Positions 4,689 through 7,054 of a DNA stretch of 7,054 nucleotides are shown here, one piece after another; position 1 is the first letter of the stretch; every line of letters begins with the position of its first letter. A program made the position numbers and the translations under genes. The notes under the pieces are model-generated. The model saw only the letters and a program-made list of their open reading frames with translations, was not told where the DNA came from and did no database searches. This DNA comes from an uncultured Muribaculaceae bacterium (GTDB taxonomy: Bacteria; Bacteroidota; Bacteroidia; Bacteroidales; Muribaculaceae): NCBI GenBank assembly GCA_910588035.1, contig CAJUPY010000045.1, forward strand, positions 1 through 7,054, in the 5' to 3' direction.

Positions 4689-7054
4689 ATGTCAGTTACT
4701 TCAGATAAACCCCGTGTAAATTTCGCGACGGTAAAGAACTTTGTTCCTTACCCCGATTTTCTTGAGGTGCAGCTAAAGTCTTTCCGCGACTTTCTTCAGC
4801 TCGATACCCCGCCGGAACTGCGAAACAACGAGGGCCTTTTCAAAGTTTTCGCTGAAAACTTCCCCATTGCCGACACCCGAAACAATTTCGTTCTCGAGTT
4901 TCTCGACTACTACATCGATCCTCCGCGGTACACAATCGAGGAGTGTCTCGAGCGCGGCCTGACCTACAGCGTGCCGCTGAAAGCCAAGCTCAAACTTTAC
5001 TGCACCGATCCTGACCACGAAGATTTCGACACTGTGGTCCAGGACGTATATCTCGGCCCGATTCCTTACATGACCGAGAAGGGAACCTTTGTAATCAACG
5101 GAGCCGAACGCGTTGTCGTTTCTCAGCTCCACCGTTCGCCCGGTGTCTTCTTCGGACAGAGCACCCATGCCAACGGAACAAAACTTTACTCTGCCCGCAT
5201 CATTCCGTTCCGCGGTTCATGGATCGAGTTCGCCACCGACATCAACAATGTCATGTATGCCTACATCGACCGAAAGAAGAAGTTGCCGGTGACGACACTT
5301 CTACGCGCGATCGGACTTGAGAGCGATAAAGACATTATCGAGATTTTCGGACTCGCTGAAGAGATCAAGGTCAACAAGACCAATCTCAAGAAAGCTGTCG
5401 GACGCAAGCTTGCTGCCCGTGTGCTCCGCACATGGGTCGAGGATTTTGTCGACGAAGATACCGGTGAGGTCGCTTCAATCGAACGCAACGATGTTGTGAT
5501 CGACCGTGAGACCGTGATCACCGAAGACCACATCGACCAGATTCTCGAATCGGGCGTCCAGAACATTCTTCTTCACAAAGAAGATGTCAATACAAGCGAC
5601 TACTCGATCATTTTCAACACTCTTCAGAAAGATACCTCCAACTCCGAGAAGGAGGCTATTCAATATATCTACAGGCAGCTCCGCAACGCAGAGCCGCCGG
5701 ATGATGCAAGCGCGCGCGAGGTGATCACCAACCTCTTCTTCTCCGAGAAACGCTACGATCTCGGTGAGGTCGGCCGCTACCGCATCAATAAGAAACTCGG
5801 CTTGACCACTCCGATGGAGGTGAAGGTCCTCACACGTGAAGACATTATCGCCATCATCAAATATCTGATCGAGCTCATCAACTCAAAGACCGATGTCGAT
5901 GACATCGACCACCTGAGCAACCGCCGTGTGCGCACGATCGGTGAGCAGCTATCGGCTCAGTTTGCCGTTGGTCTCGCACGCATGTCTCGCACAATCCGTG
6001 AGCGCATGAACGTGCGTGACAACGAGGTCTTCACCCCGATCGACCTTATCAACGCCAAAACCATTTCGTCGGTAATCAACTCGTTCTTCGGAACCAACGC
6101 GCTGTCTCAGTTCATGGACCAGACCAACCCTCTGGCTGAAATGACCCACAAGCGCCGTATGTCGGCCCTCGGCCCCGGCGGTCTGTCGCGTGAGCGTGCA
6201 GGTTTCGAGGTCAGAGACGTGCACTATACCCACTACGGACGTCTTTGTCCGATCGAGACCCCTGAGGGTCCTAACATCGGTCTTATCTCGTCTCTGTGTG
6301 TCTATGCTAAGATCAATGACCTCGGATTTATCGAGACCCCCTATCGCAAGGTCGAGAACTCGAAGGTCAATCTCAACAACGACGAGATCGTCTACATGAC
6401 CGCCGAGATCGAGGAAGGAAAGGTGATCGCCCAGGGTAATGCCCCCTTGAACGATGACGGCACATTTGTCCGTGACAAGGTGAAAGCGCGTCTTGACGCC
6501 GACTTCCCTATTGTCGCACCAGCCGAGGTCGAGCTAATGGACGTTTCGCCCACTCAGATCGCGTCGATCGCCGCATCACTCATCCCGTTCCTCGAACACG
6601 ACGACGCAAACCGCGCGTTGATGGGATCGAACATGATGCGACAGGCAGTGCCTTTGTTGCGCAGCGAGTCTCCCATTGTGGGAACCGGTCTTGAAGGACA
6701 GCTCATTCGCGACAGCCGCACACAGATCACTGCCGAAGGAGCGGGTACCGTCGAATTTGTCGACGCCACCGTCATCAGAATCCGCTATGACCGCACCGAA
6801 GACGAAGAATTCGTCGCATTTGAAGACGCGGTCAAAGAATACCATATACCGAAGTTCCGCAAGACTAACCAGAGCACCACTATCGACCTGCGCCCGATTT
6901 GCGAGAAAGGACAGCGTGTCAGCCGCGGTGAAATCTTGACCGAGGGCTATTCGACCGAAAACGGCGAGCTCGCTCTCGGACGTAACCTCAAGGTTGCGTT
7001 CATGCCCTGGAAGGGATACAACTATGAGGACGCGATCGTGCTCAACGAGCGTGT
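4689..7054 (+). CDS. rpoB: DNA-directed RNA polymerase subunit beta (5' part, runs off the window)
   Basis: RpoB forms half of the active-site cleft of RNA polymerase. The frame is open from the ATG at 4689 to the window end: 788 codons plus two bases of a protein usually near 1270 residues in this phylum. It begins MSVTSDKPRVNFATVKNF. Landmarks are VVVSQLHRSPGV (142-153), the rifampicin region LSQFMDQTNPLAEMTHKRRM (472-491) followed by SALGPGGL, and PIETPEGPNIGL (521-532). The last visible part is MPWKGYNYEDAIVLNERV. Residues equivalent to Escherichia coli Q513, D516, H526, S531 and I572 are all wild type (Q474, D477, H487, S492, I533), so the RNA polymerase should be rifampicin-sensitive. 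The start is set by the conserved N terminus; TTTTTTTTAG precedes it, unlike the A-rich leaders of its neighbours. rpoC is expected downstream. Confidence 0.99.
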   Translation, partial: MSVTSDKPRVNFATVKNFVPYPDFLEVQLKSFRDFLQLDTPPELRNNEGLFKVFAENFPIADTRNNFVLEFLDYYIDPPRYTIEECLERGLTYSVPLKAKLKLYCTDPDHEDFDTVVQDVYLGPIPYMTEKGTFVINGAERVVVSQLHRSPGVFFGQSTHANGTKLYSARIIPFRGSWIEFATDINNVMYAYIDRKKKLPVTTLLRAIGLESDKDIIEIFGLAEEIKVNKTNLKKAVGRKLAARVLRTWVEDFVDEDTGEVASIERNDVVIDRETVITEDHIDQILESGVQNILLHKEDVNTSDYSIIFNTLQKDTSNSEKEAIQYIYRQLRNAEPPDDASAREVITNLFFSEKRYDLGEVGRYRINKKLGLTTPMEVKVLTREDIIAIIKYLIELINSKTDVDDIDHLSNRRVRTIGEQLSAQFAVGLARMSRTIRERMNVRDNEVFTPIDLINAKTISSVINSFFGTNALSQFMDQTNPLAEMTHKRRMSALGPGGLSRERAGFEVRDVHYTHYGRLCPIETPEGPNIGLISSLCVYAKINDLGFIETPYRKVENSKVNLNNDEIVYMTAEIEEGKVIAQGNAPLNDDGTFVRDKVKARLDADFPIVAPAEVELMDVSPTQIASIAASLIPFLEHDDANRALMGSNMMRQAVPLLRSESPIVGTGLEGQLIRDSRTQITAEGAGTVEFVDATVIRIRYDRTEDEEFVAFEDAVKEYHIPKFRKTNQSTTIDLRPICEKGQRVSRGEILTEGYSTENGELALGRNLKVAFMPWKGYNYEDAIVLNER

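Noticed and set aside
6102..6164. Possible rifampicin-resistance changes in rpoB
   Set aside because: All main resistance positions carry the wild-type residue; the few differences from Escherichia coli (for example Met for Ile before Ser492) look like ordinary lineage variation.

Overview
The window is a stretch of core genome from a member of the Bacteroidota, most likely order Bacteroidales and possibly close to Muribaculaceae or Porphyromonadaceae. The reasons are the style of the EF-Tu and RpoB sequences, the absence of Shine-Dalgarno sequences before all eight protein genes, A-rich leaders before most starts, tRNA genes that do not encode CCA, and two intergenic matches to the Bacteroides -7 promoter element TAnnTTTG. 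The family-level guess is inference from remembered sequence style, not a search.

Everything reads on the + strand. Order: 3' part of tRNA-Thr(GGT) (1-51); a 105-base spacer with a putative promoter and an imperfect hairpin; tuf (157-1341); an 82-base spacer with two hairpins; tRNA-Trp(CCA) (1424-1496); secE (1514-1711); nusG (1730-2377); a 101-base spacer with a two-step stem-loop; rplK (2479-2904); rplA (2925-3620); rplJ (3641-4171); rplL (4210-4584); a 104-base spacer with a terminator or attenuator, a -7 box and a T8 run; and the first 788 codons of rpoB (4689 to the window end). This is the widely conserved tRNA-tuf-tRNA-secE-nusG-rplKAJL-rpoB(C) block. No stretch without a gene exceeds 105 bases.

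The genes supply the translating and transcribing machinery together. EF-Tu and the two tRNAs deliver amino acids, and L11, L1, L10 and L7/L12 build the two stalks of the large ribosomal subunit where EF-Tu and EF-G act. NusG couples RNA polymerase, whose beta subunit is rpoB, to the ribosome. SecE belongs to the SecYEG membrane channel.

I found no undescribed gene system, mobile element, CRISPR array or broken gene. The points worth a second look are regulatory or structural: a promoter-plus-hairpin leader for tuf, a perfect 10-bp hairpin between tuf and tRNA-Trp, a disordered N-terminal extension of NusG whose codons form a perfect 11-bp hairpin, a stem-loop before rplK that could be an L1 autoregulatory site, and a terminator, -7 box and T8 tract between rplL and rpoB.
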